Under the pieces are notes generated by a model. That model ran no database searches and was not told the origin of the DNA. It worked only from the letters and a program-made list of their open reading frames with translations. A stretch of 64,000 bases of DNA from Acidobacteriaceae bacterium (GTDB lineage: Bacteria; Acidobacteriota; Terriglobia; Terriglobales; Acidobacteriaceae), in the NCBI GenBank assembly GCA_003134855.1, contig PLCS01000008.1, positions 1 through 64,000 on the forward strand, written 5' to 3'. A program made the translations under genes and the position numbers. This document shows, piece after piece, positions 14,852 through 23,526 of this stretch. Each line of letters begins with the position of its first letter. The stretch's first letter is position 1.

Positions 14852-16414
14852 ATGGCGACAGCACAGATGAGTATCAGTGCGGAGGACCTTTCCCAGATTC
14901 CTCATGGCAGCGAGAAGATTCCGGAGGCCGGGATTATGGTAATCTTCGGCGCTTCGGGCGACCTGACCCGGCGCAAGCTGCTGCCGGCGCTCTTTCATCT
15001 GGAGAAGGCGGGCCTGTTGCCGGAGAAGTTTGCCATTGTGGGCGTGGCGCGGCGGGCGCTGGGCGATGAGTTTGCCGAAGATATGCGCGGCGGCATTATC
15101 GAGTTCGACGGCTTGCCGGCAGGCGACCCGAAGCTGGATAACTTTATCAGCCGCATCCGTTACTTTCCGCTGCGCTTTGATGCGCTGGAAGATTATGCGG
15201 TGTTGAAGACGGAGTTAGAGCGCATTGCCGAGGAGAAAGGAATCGGCGGCAGGCGGCTCTATTATCTGGCGACCGCGCCGGAGCACTTTGCGCCGATTAT
15301 TGAAAACCTGGGCGCGCAGGGAATGGCGCAGCCGGAGCGGGGCACGGCGGCGGTGGTGATTGAAAAGCCCTTTGGCCATGACCTTGATTCCGCGCGCGCG
15401 CTGAACTGCCAGGTGAACGCCGTCTTCCGCGAGGATCAGGTCTTTCGCATCGATCACTATCTGGGCAAGGAAACTGTTCAGAATATATTAGTTTTTCGCT
15501 TTGCCAATGGAATCTTCGAGCCGATCTGGAACCGGAATTATATCGATCACGTGCAAATAACTGTAGCCGAAACGCTGGGCGTGGAGGGGCGCGGGCCATT
15601 CTACGAGAAGGCGGGCGCGCTGCGCGACGTGGTGCAGAATCACGTGATGGAGTTAGTAAGTCTGGTGGCGCTGGAGCCGCCTTCGAGCTTTGAGGCGGAG
15701 AGCGTCAGGCGCGAGAAGCTGAAGGTCTGGCGGGCGATTCCGTCGATTCCGATTCTGGACGTGGTGCGCGGCCAGTACGGAGCTGGGCAGATCGACGGGC
15801 AGGATGTCGTGAGTTACAGGGAAGAGCCGCGCGTCAGTCCTCAGTCGGGCGCGGAGACGTATGCCGCCGCGCGGGTGGAGATAGAAAACTGGCGCTGGGC
15901 GGGGGTTCCGTTCTACCTGCGCGCGGGCAAGCGGATGCAGAAGCGGGCTACGGAGATCAGCATTCAATTCAAGCAGCCGCCGCTGCTGATCTTCGACCGG
16001 CTGGCTTCGCGCGCGGTTTGCCAGGTCATCAAGCCTAACTTGCTGACGATTCGCATTCAGCCGGATGAGGGAATTGCGCTGCGCTTTGGAGCCAAGGTTC
16101 CGACGACGATGGAGATGGACGTTTGCCCGGTGAATATGGACTTCGACTATGCGGAGGCCTTTGGCAAGTCGAGCGCCAATGGCTATGAGCGGCTGCTGCT
16201 GGACGCGATGCTGGGCGACCAGACGCTCTTCTCGCATCGCGACGGCGTGGAGACGACGTGGGCGCTGCTCACGCCGGTTCTGGAGGCCTGGGCAAATAAG
16301 AAGCCTGAGGTCTTTCCTAACTACGCCGCCGGTTCCTGGGGCCCGGAGTGCGCCGATCATCTGATTGCGCGCGGCGGATATGCGTGGAGGAATGATCTGG
16401 GACGGAAGGTGTGA
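14852..16414 (+). CDS. zwf: Glucose-6-phosphate 1-dehydrogenase
   Basis: The 520-residue enzyme oxidises glucose 6-phosphate with NADP to 6-phosphogluconolactone, the entry to the oxidative pentose phosphate pathway. It shows the nucleotide-binding G-A-S-G-D-L-T-R-R-K near residue 35, E-K-P-F-G-H-D-L-D-S near 170 and the catalytic R-I-D-H-Y-L-G-K-E near 200. The C-terminal substrate domain is complete. The ATG follows GGAGG. The tkt, rpiB, HAD and zwf genes are close and co-directional, probably one transcription unit. Confidence 0.96.
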   Translation: MATAQMSISAEDLSQIPHGSEKIPEAGIMVIFGASGDLTRRKLLPALFHLEKAGLLPEKFAIVGVARRALGDEFAEDMRGGIIEFDGLPAGDPKLDNFISRIRYFPLRFDALEDYAVLKTELERIAEEKGIGGRRLYYLATAPEHFAPIIENLGAQGMAQPERGTAAVVIEKPFGHDLDSARALNCQVNAVFREDQVFRIDHYLGKETVQNILVFRFANGIFEPIWNRNYIDHVQITVAETLGVEGRGPFYEKAGALRDVVQNHVMELVSLVALEPPSSFEAESVRREKLKVWRAIPSIPILDVVRGQYGAGQIDGQDVVSYREEPRVSPQSGAETYAAARVEIENWRWAGVPFYLRAGKRMQKRATEISIQFKQPPLLIFDRLASRAVCQVIKPNLLTIRIQPDEGIALRFGAKVPTTMEMDVCPVNMDFDYAEAFGKSSANGYERLLLDAMLGDQTLFSHRDGVETTWALLTPVLEAWANKKPEVFPNYAAGSWGPECADHLIARGGYAWRNDLGRKV

Positions 16415-16463
16415 GAAGCAGGGAATAGGGAATAGTTCATAAATTAAGAAATGTAGCTATAGA

Positions 16464-16512
16464 TATCCCACCTTAGGCGCAAGAACAAAGCCGCGCCGAA
16501 GGTGGGGCACCC
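16464..16512 (+). repeat. REP-like repeat, CCCACC...GGTGGGGCAC family
   Basis: CCCACCTTAGGCGC and GCGCCGAAGGTGGGGCACC form an imperfect hairpin. Relatives lie at 17343-17403, 54077-54129 and 55579-55632. Here it follows the zwf stop and may also end transcription. Confidence 0.65.
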
Positions 16513-16527
16513 GCCGATAAGCAACCG

Positions 16528-16567
16528 CAGGTCCTTCGACTTCGCTTCGCTACGCTCAGGATGACAG
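16528..16567 (+). repeat. REP-like repeat, CTTCGACT...CTCAGGATGACA family
   Basis: Near-identical in ends and length to the unit at 6078-6117 (GCAGGTCCTTCGACTT, then GCTCAGGATGACAG). It lies in the intergenic gap between the convergent zwf and RNase H genes. Confidence 0.8.
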
Positions 16568-16597
16568 AGTTATTGGAGTGCCCAACTTTTTACCGGG

Positions 16598-17305
16598 TTA
16601 CTCGCGAATGATCTTTACGAAGATGCCATCGGGAAGTTCGCCTCCAAGCAGGTGGACGACGCCGTCTTTTACATAGCCTTCGAGGATTTGGCGGGCGGGG
16701 TTGGCGGCGGGTTGCGGAACGGGGCGCGGCGCGGGCGGAGTTGCGATCCGGCTGGCTGGCTGACTTGCTGGCCCGCTGACTGGCTGACTCGCTGGCTTGT
16801 TGAATTGCTTCCGGGCTGCTTCGAAGTCGGCTGGTTTGCCTACCTGCGGAATCGCAGACTTGCCCATGCCGCGATCCATCGCTTCGTTGGCCAGGCGGTC
16901 GGCTGTTTTGTTGCCGCCGCGCAGGGTGTGGCGCATTTCGAAGCTCTCGATGCGGCGGGAGAGGCGGCGGGCTTCCTCATAAAGCGGGCGCAGGATGGGG
17001 CTCTTCACCGCGTACTTGCCCTGCATCTGCTTGACCATCAGCTCGGAGTCGGAGATGACGCGCAGACGCTTCGCGCCGTGTTCGATGGCCCAGCGCAACA
17101 CCCCCAGGAGGCCGGAGTACTCGGCGAAGTTGTTGGTCTGGATGCCGACGAACTCGCTCAGCTCGGCCAGCACGCGGCCTTTGGAGTCTTCGATGACTGC
17201 GCCGTAGCCGGAGGGGCCGGGATTGCCGCGGGAGCCGCCGTCGCAGTGGGCGGTGAGCCAGTCCGTGGCTTCGGCTGCGGGATCGGGGAAAAGAGTATTG
17301 TTCAT
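16598..17305 (-). CDS. Ribonuclease HI-like protein with C-terminal extension
   Basis: Residues about 15-145 form an RNase H fold of the RVT_3/RNase HI type. It has the first Asp in A-H-C-D-G-G-S-R-G-N-P-G, the Glu in N-N-F-A-E-Y, the Asp in I-S-D-S-E-L and a later D-R-L-A-N-E-A. RNase HI cleaves RNA in RNA-DNA hybrids. The protein is 235 residues, longer than the usual 150. The extra part is a Pro/Ala/Ser/Gln linker with repeats such as K-P-A-S-Q-P, then a short C-terminal segment (about 205-235) of unknown role. It is convergent with zwf. Confidence 0.88.
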   Translation of the reverse strand: MNNTLFPDPAAEATDWLTAHCDGGSRGNPGPSGYGAVIEDSKGRVLAELSEFVGIQTNNFAEYSGLLGVLRWAIEHGAKRLRVISDSELMVKQMQGKYAVKSPILRPLYEEARRLSRRIESFEMRHTLRGGNKTADRLANEAMDRGMGKSAIPQVGKPADFEAARKQFNKPASQPVSGPASQPASRIATPPAPRPVPQPAANPARQILEGYVKDGVVHLLGGELPDGIFVKIIRE

Positions 17306-17342
17306 CGCTTTTTAGTGTAGCGGGTGAAGAAGGACGGGTGGT

Positions 17343-17403
17343 CGTGGTTTGTGGATTCCCACCCTAGCCGCAACAACAAGAACGCGGCGAGGGTGGGGCA
17401 CCC
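17343..17403 (+). repeat. REP-like repeat, CCCACC...GGTGGGGCAC family
   Basis: CGTGGTTTGTGG is followed by TTCCCACCCTAGCCGC and the complementary GCGGCGAGGGTGGGGCACC. It has the same plan as the units at 54077 and 55579, in opposite orientation. Confidence 0.7.
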
Positions 17404-17447
17404 AGGATCTTGGAACCAAGAGAAGAGCTTAATGGGGTTCCTCGTTT

Positions 17448-17482
17448 CCCAGGTCTCAGAATCGAGACCTGGGCCACCCAGT
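17448..17482 (+). repeat. Short palindrome, CCCAGGTCTC...GAGACCTGGG
   Basis: CCCAGGTCTC and GAGACCTGGG form a perfect 10-bp stem round AGAATC, followed by CCACCC. Related units lie at 47310-47345 and 47410-47445, where the stems differ slightly on both arms. Confidence 0.7.
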
Positions 17483-17674
17483 ACAGGGAAGATGGGACAC
17501 CGAGCATCGATGCTTACCTACAGAGGCGCATCGCGTCTATCGAAGTGCGGAGACTCCCCAATCCCCGGAGCGGATTCGATGGCAACGGATGCGATGATTT
17601 ACCCCCATTCCCCAGTTCGTGGACCGGCTGGCGTGGTTTGGCCGGCGGCCCGGAGGGTACAATCCTCCTCAGGC

Positions 17675-18307
17675 ATGGCTGCAACCAGGGCAAATAACGG
17701 GGCGAAGACCGCCGAGGAGCGTATGCAGGCGCGCGCGCCGGAGATGGAGCTGATCCGCGAGGCGCAGGCGGGTTCGCGGGCGGCCTTCGACACGCTGGTC
17801 CGGCAGTATGAGCAGCAGGTGCTCAGGCTGGCGCTGCACCTGACCGGGAGCGAGCACGACGCCGAGGACATTTTTCAGGAAGCGTTTTTGAAGGCTTACC
17901 GGTACATTGGGAATTTTCGCTTCGAATGTTCGTTTTATACGTGGATTTACCGGATTGTGACCAATCTTTGCCTGGACCAGATGCGGCGGCGCAAGACGCG
18001 GCGCGAGAGCAATGCGGTGGTGGTGGACCACTCCGGGGACGAGTTTGACCTGCTGGCTTCGGTCTCCGACGACCGGTCGTTTTCGAACCCGGCCAAGGAG
18101 CTGGAACGCAAGGCGCTGGGGGAGCGGATTCAATCGGCGCTGGAGAAGCTGACGCCGCGGGAGCGAATGGTTTTTGAATTGAAGCATTACCAGGGGTTGC
18201 GGTTGCGGACGATTGGGGAGATGCTGAGCACCACGGAAGAGACCGCCAAGAATACGCTCTTCCGGGCGACGAAGAAGTTGAGAACACAGTTGGCGGGGTT
18301 GCGGTAA
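17675..18307 (+). CDS. ECF-type RNA polymerase sigma factor
   Basis: The ATG at 17675 gives 210 residues, normal for an extracytoplasmic-function sigma factor of the RpoE/SigW type. Region 2 is seen in F-D-T-L-V-R-Q-Y-E, D-A-E-D-I-F-Q-E-A-F-L-K-A-Y and F-Y-T-W-I-Y-R-I-V-T-N-L. Region 4 is in L-T-P-R-E-R-M-V-F-E-L-K-H-Y-Q-G and G-E-M-L-S-T-T-E-E-T-A-K-N-T-L-F-R-A. The next gene encodes a zinc-finger anti-sigma, so the two are the regulator pair of an envelope-stress response. The following double-PDZ protein may belong to it. Confidence 0.93.
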   Translation: MAATRANNGAKTAEERMQARAPEMELIREAQAGSRAAFDTLVRQYEQQVLRLALHLTGSEHDAEDIFQEAFLKAYRYIGNFRFECSFYTWIYRIVTNLCLDQMRRRKTRRESNAVVVDHSGDEFDLLASVSDDRSFSNPAKELERKALGERIQSALEKLTPRERMVFELKHYQGLRLRTIGEMLSTTEETAKNTLFRATKKLRTQLAGLR

Positions 18308-18395
18308 AGGCGCTGGTGGCATCTCCTCCGCATCCTGGAGGGAGCCGGATGGTGGGGCGCTGAGAGTAGTTTTTTGAGGCTGGAAGGACGGCGCG

Positions 18396-19370
18396 ATGAA
18401 TTGCGAAGTAGCACATGAGCGGATTATGACGGCGGCTTATGGAGAGCTGGGCGACGAGCAAGCCCACGAGCTGGAGCGGCACTTGGGCGGCTGCCCGGAG
18501 TGCGTCAAAGATCGGGAGCAACTGCTGGCATTGAAGTTGCTGATGGAAGCACATCCGGTCCTCGAGCCGGAGGCGAACCTGGTTGCACGGGCGCGGATGC
18601 GCCTGGAAGAAGCATTGGACGCGCTGCCTCCGTGGCGCTGGTATGAGCGGCTGGCCCAGCGGATGATGAATGGATTCGCCGGCTTGCAGGCTGCGCCGGT
18701 GGCGGCTTGCTTGCTGCTGCTGGCAGGCGTGGGAGCAGGTTCGCTGGGCGAGTACAAGATTGCCGAAAATCGCGCGGCTCATACAATGGCGGCGCGGGTG
18801 CAGGCTCAGCCAGCGCCGGCGGCAGCAGTTGCCGCGCCAACGGAGATTGCCAGCATTTCCAGCATTGTGCGGCGGCCGAACAGCCACATGGTGGAGGTGC
18901 GTTACAACCAGTTGGTGCCGCAGCGGATCGAGGGTTCGCTGGACGATCCGGCGATCCGGCAGTTGCTGATGCTGGCAAGCCAGAACTCGGCGCCGACGGG
19001 GGTGCGGGACAACTCGGTGGCGCTGATGGCGGCCGAGTGCAAGGCCGGGCACGGCTGCAAGGCGGCGGGAATTCGCGATGCGCTGATGGTGACGCTGCGC
19101 TACGACAAGAATGAGGGCGTGCGCGAGAAGGCGCTGCACGGCCTGGAGCCGTATGTGGCTGAGGATATGCGGGTGCGGGATGCGGTTCTGGAGGCGCTGA
19201 TGAACGACTCCGACCCGCGAATTCGCACCGCGGCGATCAACATTCTGGAGCCGGTGGAGGGCGATACCAGCGTGCGGCAGGTGCTGCACTCGGTTGCCAA
19301 TACGGACCGGAATCCGTATATCCGGACGGTTTCGCGGCAGGTTTTGGATAGTGTTCCGGAGATTCAGTAA
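18396..19370 (+). CDS. Membrane anti-sigma factor with zinc finger and HEAT-like repeats
   Basis: The 324-residue protein begins with a zinc-binding anti-sigma (ZAS/putative zinc finger) domain: C3 and the H29-x3-C33-x2-C36 motif. This domain normally holds an ECF sigma factor inactive in the cytoplasm. One transmembrane segment lies near residues 98-116. An Ala/Pro linker follows, and then a periplasmic region with at least three HEAT-like helical repeats (R-D-N-S-V-A-L-M, K-N-E-G-V-R-E-K-A-L, S-D-P-R-I-R-T-A-A-I). The ATG follows GGAAGGA. It lies 88 bases after the sigma gene. Confidence 0.88.
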   Translation: MNCEVAHERIMTAAYGELGDEQAHELERHLGGCPECVKDREQLLALKLLMEAHPVLEPEANLVARARMRLEEALDALPPWRWYERLAQRMMNGFAGLQAAPVAACLLLLAGVGAGSLGEYKIAENRAAHTMAARVQAQPAPAAAVAAPTEIASISSIVRRPNSHMVEVRYNQLVPQRIEGSLDDPAIRQLLMLASQNSAPTGVRDNSVALMAAECKAGHGCKAAGIRDALMVTLRYDKNEGVREKALHGLEPYVAEDMRVRDAVLEALMNDSDPRIRTAAINILEPVEGDTSVRQVLHSVANTDRNPYIRTVSRQVLDSVPEIQ

Positions 19371-19446
19371 GCGGGATAACTCCCGTCGGCGATCGCATCG
19401 TCAAGAAAAGAGTGCGGGGCAGCCGGGATTCGTAGGAGAAGCTGAG

Positions 19447-20340
19447 ATGAAGCACTTATTGAGGCTGTATTGGAGTTTTGCTGTTGTGGCGTTGCTGGCG
19501 GCGATGGCGCCTGCGAGCGCTCATGCGCAAAAGCGGGGGATTGTCGATATCATCCAGGATCCCAGCGTGCTGCTGCACTCCAATTCGCAGGGCTATTTGG
19601 GCGTTGATCTGGCGGACGTGGACCAGGAGAAGGCGCAGGCGCTGAAGCTGAAGGAAGTTCGCGGAGCCGTCATCACGCTGATCGATCATGACGCGCCGGC
19701 GGGTCAGATCGGGCTGAAGGTCAACGACGTGGTGGTCAAGCTGAATGGGCAGGCCGTGGAGGGTGCCGAGCAGTTGCGGCGCATGCTCAGGGAGATTCCG
19801 GCGGGGCGCAAGGTGAGCCTGGAAATCAGCCGCGACGGCAACCTGCAAACGCTGGCTGTGCAACTGGCCGACCGCAAGGCGATGGAACAGGATGTGTGGA
19901 ACAAGCTGGGCAATGGCGGGGACGTCTTTGCGCCGGGGCCGGGGATGGGGATTCTGGCCAACGGCGACGCGCCGCTGCCGGGCGGGTTTCATATGCCGTT
20001 CTTCGGCAGCAGCCTGAATGTGGGCGCGCTGGTGGAGCCGCTGACCTCGCAGATGGCCGAGTACCTGGGCGTGCCGAGCGGGCTGATGGTCAAGCAGGTT
20101 GCGCGCAAGAGCGAGGCCGCCGCTGCCGGGCTGAAGGCCTTCGACGTGATTCTCAAGGTCGGTCCCGACAGCATTACCACGCTGGGCGACTGGGAGCGGG
20201 CGCTGCGCTCGAACCAGGGCAAGCCGGTGCAGGTGACCGTGCTGCGCGAAAAGAAGCAGCAGACGCTGACGCTGCAGGTGGATTCAAAGCGGCATAGTGA
20301 ACTGCTGCTTCCCCTGTTGCTGATGAATCAGGCTGGTTGA
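19447..20340 (+). CDS. Exported protein with two PDZ domains
   Basis: The start at ATG 19447 (AGGAGAAGCTGAG upstream) gives 297 residues beginning with a signal peptide cut near A-H-A-Q. Two PDZ domains follow: one at about 45-130 (G-Y-L-G-V-D-L, G-L-K-V-N-D-V-V-V-K-L-N-G) and one at about 190-280 (Y-L-G-V-P-S-G-L-M-V, A-A-G-L-K-A-F-D-V-I-L-K-V-G). There is no trypsin-like or site-2 protease domain, so it is not DegP or RseP. It probably binds exposed C-termini of envelope proteins. Its position after the sigma/anti-sigma pair suggests a part in the stress response. Confidence 0.85.
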   Translation: MKHLLRLYWSFAVVALLAAMAPASAHAQKRGIVDIIQDPSVLLHSNSQGYLGVDLADVDQEKAQALKLKEVRGAVITLIDHDAPAGQIGLKVNDVVVKLNGQAVEGAEQLRRMLREIPAGRKVSLEISRDGNLQTLAVQLADRKAMEQDVWNKLGNGGDVFAPGPGMGILANGDAPLPGGFHMPFFGSSLNVGALVEPLTSQMAEYLGVPSGLMVKQVARKSEAAAAGLKAFDVILKVGPDSITTLGDWERALRSNQGKPVQVTVLREKKQQTLTLQVDSKRHSELLLPLLLMNQAG

Positions 20341-20367
20341 GGGGCGTGATTTTACCCTCCCTCCAAC

Positions 20368-20400
20368 AAAAAAGACCGGCTGGATGGCCGGTCTTTTTTG
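20368..20400. terminator. Bidirectional intrinsic terminator
   Basis: AAAAAAGACCGGC and GCCGGTCTTTTTT form a strong GC stem (GACCGGC/GCCGGTC) with A-runs on one side and T-runs on the other. It works in both directions. It lies between the 3' ends of the convergent PDZ and rne genes, exactly where a shared terminator is expected. Confidence 0.92.
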
Positions 20401-20415
20401 TGATTGATTGTGCGT

Positions 20416-23400
20416 TCAGCCCTGAATGTCGAACTGCTCAGGATGCAGCGTGGGGTCGCTCTTGACCAGGATGTTCTTGCCGACTAACTCCTCGAACTCG
20501 GTGAGCCAACTGGCGTTGTTGGATTTAAGCACCTTAACGGTCTCCGGGTTGACGCGCAGCAGAACGTCCGCGCCCTCGAAGTGCTTCTTCATCTTGCGCA
20601 GCTCGGTGTAGATCTCGTTGCAGACCGTGGTCGGGCTCTTGACCATGCCGGTGGCCTGGCAGGTGGGGCACGGAACACTGAGCGTCCGCTCCAGGGATTG
20701 CTTGACGCGCTTGCGGGTGATCGCGACCAGGCCAAAGTCGTTGAACTGGAGAACCTTGGTCGGAGCGCGGTCGGATTTGAGAGCTTCTTCCAGGGCGGCC
20801 ATCACGCGGAAGCGGTTCTTGCGGTCGTCCATGTCGATGAAGTCGATGATAATGATGCCGCCGAGGTCGCGCAGACGAATCTGGCGAACAATCTCCGGCA
20901 CGGCGTCGAGGTTGGTCTTGACGATGGTGTCCTCAAGGCGGGCCGATTTGCCGACATACTTGCCGGTGTTGACGTCGATGGCTACCAGCGCCTCGGTCTG
21001 GTTGATGACGATGGAGCCGCCCGACTTGAGCCATACCTTGGAGTTGAGAGCCTTGGCGATCTCGTCCTGAATGCCGAAGTGCTCGAAGAGCGGCGTCTCC
21101 TTGGTGTAGAGCTTGACGCGGCGAACCAGCGAAGGCGAGAAGCGGTTGAGGAAGCGGACGATGCGCTCGTAGTTGGCCTCCGAATCGACCCAGATGGAGG
21201 AGAAGTTGGAGCTGACCTGATCGCGCAGGATGCGCTCAATCAGCGAGAGGTCGTGATAGATGAGCGCGGGCGACTTGGAGTCGTCGGAGCGCTGTTTGAT
21301 CTCCGCCCAGAGGTTGAGCAGGAAGCGCAGGTCGGCACGAAGGTCTTCTTCCGATGCGCCTTCAGCGGCGGTACGCACGATGAAGCCGCCGGAGGCCTCG
21401 CCGCGCTCGTGGGTGAGAATGCGCTTCAGGCGCTGGCGCTCGGTGTCGGACTCGATCTTGCGGCTGACGCCGATGTGGGAGACGGTGGGCATGAAGACCA
21501 GGAAGCGGCCGGGCAGGGCGATGTGCGAGGTGATGCGCGCGCCCTTCTTGGCGATCGGCTCCTTGGCGATCTGCACCAGAATCTCCTGGCCGGGCTTCAA
21601 TAAATCACTGATGATGGGCAGGTCGGACATCTGTGCGGAACGGCGCGAGGCGCCGCGGCCTCTGGGGCCTTGAGCGGCCGGGGCGCCCCGGCTATGGCGT
21701 CCGCGGGCGCTGCGGTCGCGACGCTGGCCTGGCGCTCCGGCGGGCTGGCCTTCGGTGGAGGGCTCTTCTTCGTCTTCTTCTTCGTCGAAGCCTTCCTCGT
21801 CGCCATTCTTTTCGTCAAAGTTCAACTGGATGCGGTGGTCGAGGTGGGCCTCCTGGAGCATCTCGCCCAGGTCGCCGGTGCGGAGCTGGTTGGGCAGCGT
21901 CTCCTCTTCAAAGTCGTCGGTGTCATGGTCGCCGCCCTTAGCGCGGTTCTGATGGCGGGGAGCGTCGAACTCCTCTTCCTCAATGGTCTCTTCTACGATG
22001 AGGCCGCTGCCGGGAGCATAGGTCGAAACAGGCTTGGCCGCCGGCTTTGCGGCTTCCTCGGCTTTCTTCTTGCCGAGGCCAAAGAGCCGGAATCCGGTGG
22101 GAGGCAGCGGGTCCACGTTGTGTGAGGCGGCAGCGTCGGGCTCTGGTTCTGTGGCTTCGGGAGTCTCGGTCGTGGTTTCTTCAGCGGGGGCTTGCGCTTC
22201 TGTGGTTGTTTCCCAGCTCCCAAAAGCACGATATGGTACACCCGCTGGTTCAATTGCTGATTCCGTCGTTTCCTCGAATTCATCCTCTTCGATGGGTTCC
22301 TCTTCGACCAGGTGGTCTTCGGCCAACTCAGGGACTAACTCGTCTTCTGTCGCGTTCACGGCAGGTTCATGGACGGCTCCGGGGGCAGGCTGTTGCGGCT
22401 CGGCCTCGGCCGTCTCCGTGAAGTACTCCTGCTCCTCGATGGCGTCGGGGGCAACCTCACTGGCTTCCGGCGCATCGGGAACGGCGCTCTGCGGCTCGAG
22501 TTGGGCTTCCGCGGCGGGCTCGGCCTCCTGTTGCACGGCGGGTTCGACGGGGCGATTGCGATGCCTGGAGAGCGACTCGCCGGGAAGCAGGCCGCTGCCG
22601 TCCCACTGGATGGGCGACTCAATCAGCGTAGGAGGCTTGAAGGAACTGCGCGGCACGATGGGCGCGGCGGGCTCAGCCGCGGGCCGGAGAGCATCTTCCG
22701 CCGGAGCGCCGCCGTACTTCGAGAGCGACTCGCCGGGCATGACAAACGGGATTGGGGAAGAAGCTGGGGCGCGCTCGGAACGGCGCGCTGGCTCGGCAGA
22801 CCACCCCGGCGACGAAGACCTGTCCGCTGGGGCCCCTGCGCCGGCGTGAATCTGTGGCGCAACCTCTTGCTCGGTCTCTTCGATCTCCTCGACGTAGGCC
22901 GTTGAAGCTACCCCGGTCACGGCCTGGCTCTCGTGCGTGTCCGCAACGCCACGGCCACCGCGGCGGCGGCGCCGTCCGCGCCAGCGCTTGGCGCCCGGCT
23001 CGCCGGAATCCTGTTCACCGTTGTCCGCCTGCTCGGAGAAGGACACGGAACCGGAAGCGGGCAGGGATGCGAACTCGGCCTCAGGAAGGGCCTCAACCGT
23101 CAATGGGCGTTTTTCAGGGGCCGGACGCTCCTGGGCCGACCGTTCCTGGGCCGGGCGCTGTTCCTGTTTCTGCTCGGGCTTCTGGACCGGACGCCCGCTG
23201 CGCGTCTCTGGAGCGGCGGTGTGCCGGACCTCGCGTGGAGGCTGGTTGGCGCCGCTGGCCGCGGCTTTTTCCAGCTCGTCGGTCTCTTCCGCGTCTTCCA
23301 GCTCCATGAAGTCGGTTACGTAGAGGAAGGCGTCGCGCTCCAGGCCCACGTCCACAAAGGCCGATTGCATGCCGGGCAGGACGCGAGTGACGCGGCCGTT

Positions 23401-23526
23401 GTAAATCGACCCGGCGAGGGTGTACTCGTTTTCGCGTTCGTAATAGATTTCCGCGAGTTGATCGTCTTCAAGGATTGCCAGCCGCGTCTCATGCGGCGTA
23501 CTGGAGATACAAATTTCCTTTGCCAT
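20416..23526 (-). CDS. rne: Ribonuclease E/G with a giant acidic insert
   Basis: The ATG at 23526 (M-A-K-E-I-C-I) gives 1036 residues. The first 85 residues are the start of the S1 domain (G-S-I-Y-N-G-R-V-T-R-V-L-P-G-M-Q-S-A-F-V-D). The frame then runs through about 550 residues of Glu/Pro/Ala-rich, low-complexity sequence before the S1 and catalytic parts resume near I-L-V-Q-I-A-K-E-P. Catalytic Asp residues fit A-I-D-V-N-T-G-K-Y-V-G and I-I-I-D-F-I-D-M; C-P-T-C is the zinc link. The enzyme starts mRNA decay and rRNA trimming at 5'-monophosphate ends. The insert, which contains a translated palindromic repeat at 22801-22836, is probably disordered and could serve as a scaffold. Confidence 0.93.
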   Translation of the reverse strand: MAKEICISSTPHETRLAILEDDQLAEIYYERENEYTLAGSIYNGRVTRVLPGMQSAFVDVGLERDAFLYVTDFMELEDAEETDELEKAAASGANQPPREVRHTAAPETRSGRPVQKPEQKQEQRPAQERSAQERPAPEKRPLTVEALPEAEFASLPASGSVSFSEQADNGEQDSGEPGAKRWRGRRRRRGGRGVADTHESQAVTGVASTAYVEEIEETEQEVAPQIHAGAGAPADRSSSPGWSAEPARRSERAPASSPIPFVMPGESLSKYGGAPAEDALRPAAEPAAPIVPRSSFKPPTLIESPIQWDGSGLLPGESLSRHRNRPVEPAVQQEAEPAAEAQLEPQSAVPDAPEASEVAPDAIEEQEYFTETAEAEPQQPAPGAVHEPAVNATEDELVPELAEDHLVEEEPIEEDEFEETTESAIEPAGVPYRAFGSWETTTEAQAPAEETTTETPEATEPEPDAAASHNVDPLPPTGFRLFGLGKKKAEEAAKPAAKPVSTYAPGSGLIVEETIEEEEFDAPRHQNRAKGGDHDTDDFEEETLPNQLRTGDLGEMLQEAHLDHRIQLNFDEKNGDEEGFDEEEDEEEPSTEGQPAGAPGQRRDRSARGRHSRGAPAAQGPRGRGASRRSAQMSDLPIISDLLKPGQEILVQIAKEPIAKKGARITSHIALPGRFLVFMPTVSHIGVSRKIESDTERQRLKRILTHERGEASGGFIVRTAAEGASEEDLRADLRFLLNLWAEIKQRSDDSKSPALIYHDLSLIERILRDQVSSNFSSIWVDSEANYERIVRFLNRFSPSLVRRVKLYTKETPLFEHFGIQDEIAKALNSKVWLKSGGSIVINQTEALVAIDVNTGKYVGKSARLEDTIVKTNLDAVPEIVRQIRLRDLGGIIIIDFIDMDDRKNRFRVMAALEEALKSDRAPTKVLQFNDFGLVAITRKRVKQSLERTLSVPCPTCQATGMVKSPTTVCNEIYTELRKMKKHFEGADVLLRVNPETVKVLKSNNASWLTEFEELVGKNILVKSDPTLHPEQFDIQG
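22801..22836 (+). repeat. 40-bp palindromic repeat, copy c, inside rne
   Basis: CACCCCGGCGAC + GAAGACCT + GTCCGCTGGGGCCCC. The stem is imperfect: the left arm has changed away from the right. It is read on the minus strand in the frame giving A-P-A-D-R-S-S-S-P-G-W within the low-complexity insert of RNase E/G, with no frame disruption. Confidence 0.85.

Larger units (their letters stand above)
17306..17674. other. Intergenic region upstream of the sigma factor
   Basis: The divergent promoters of the RNase H and sigma-factor genes must lie here. The middle is occupied by two repeat units (17343-17403 and 17448-17482). A frame continuous with the sigma factor runs through the whole region, but its residues look like translated repeats and are not accepted as coding. 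Confidence 0.5.
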
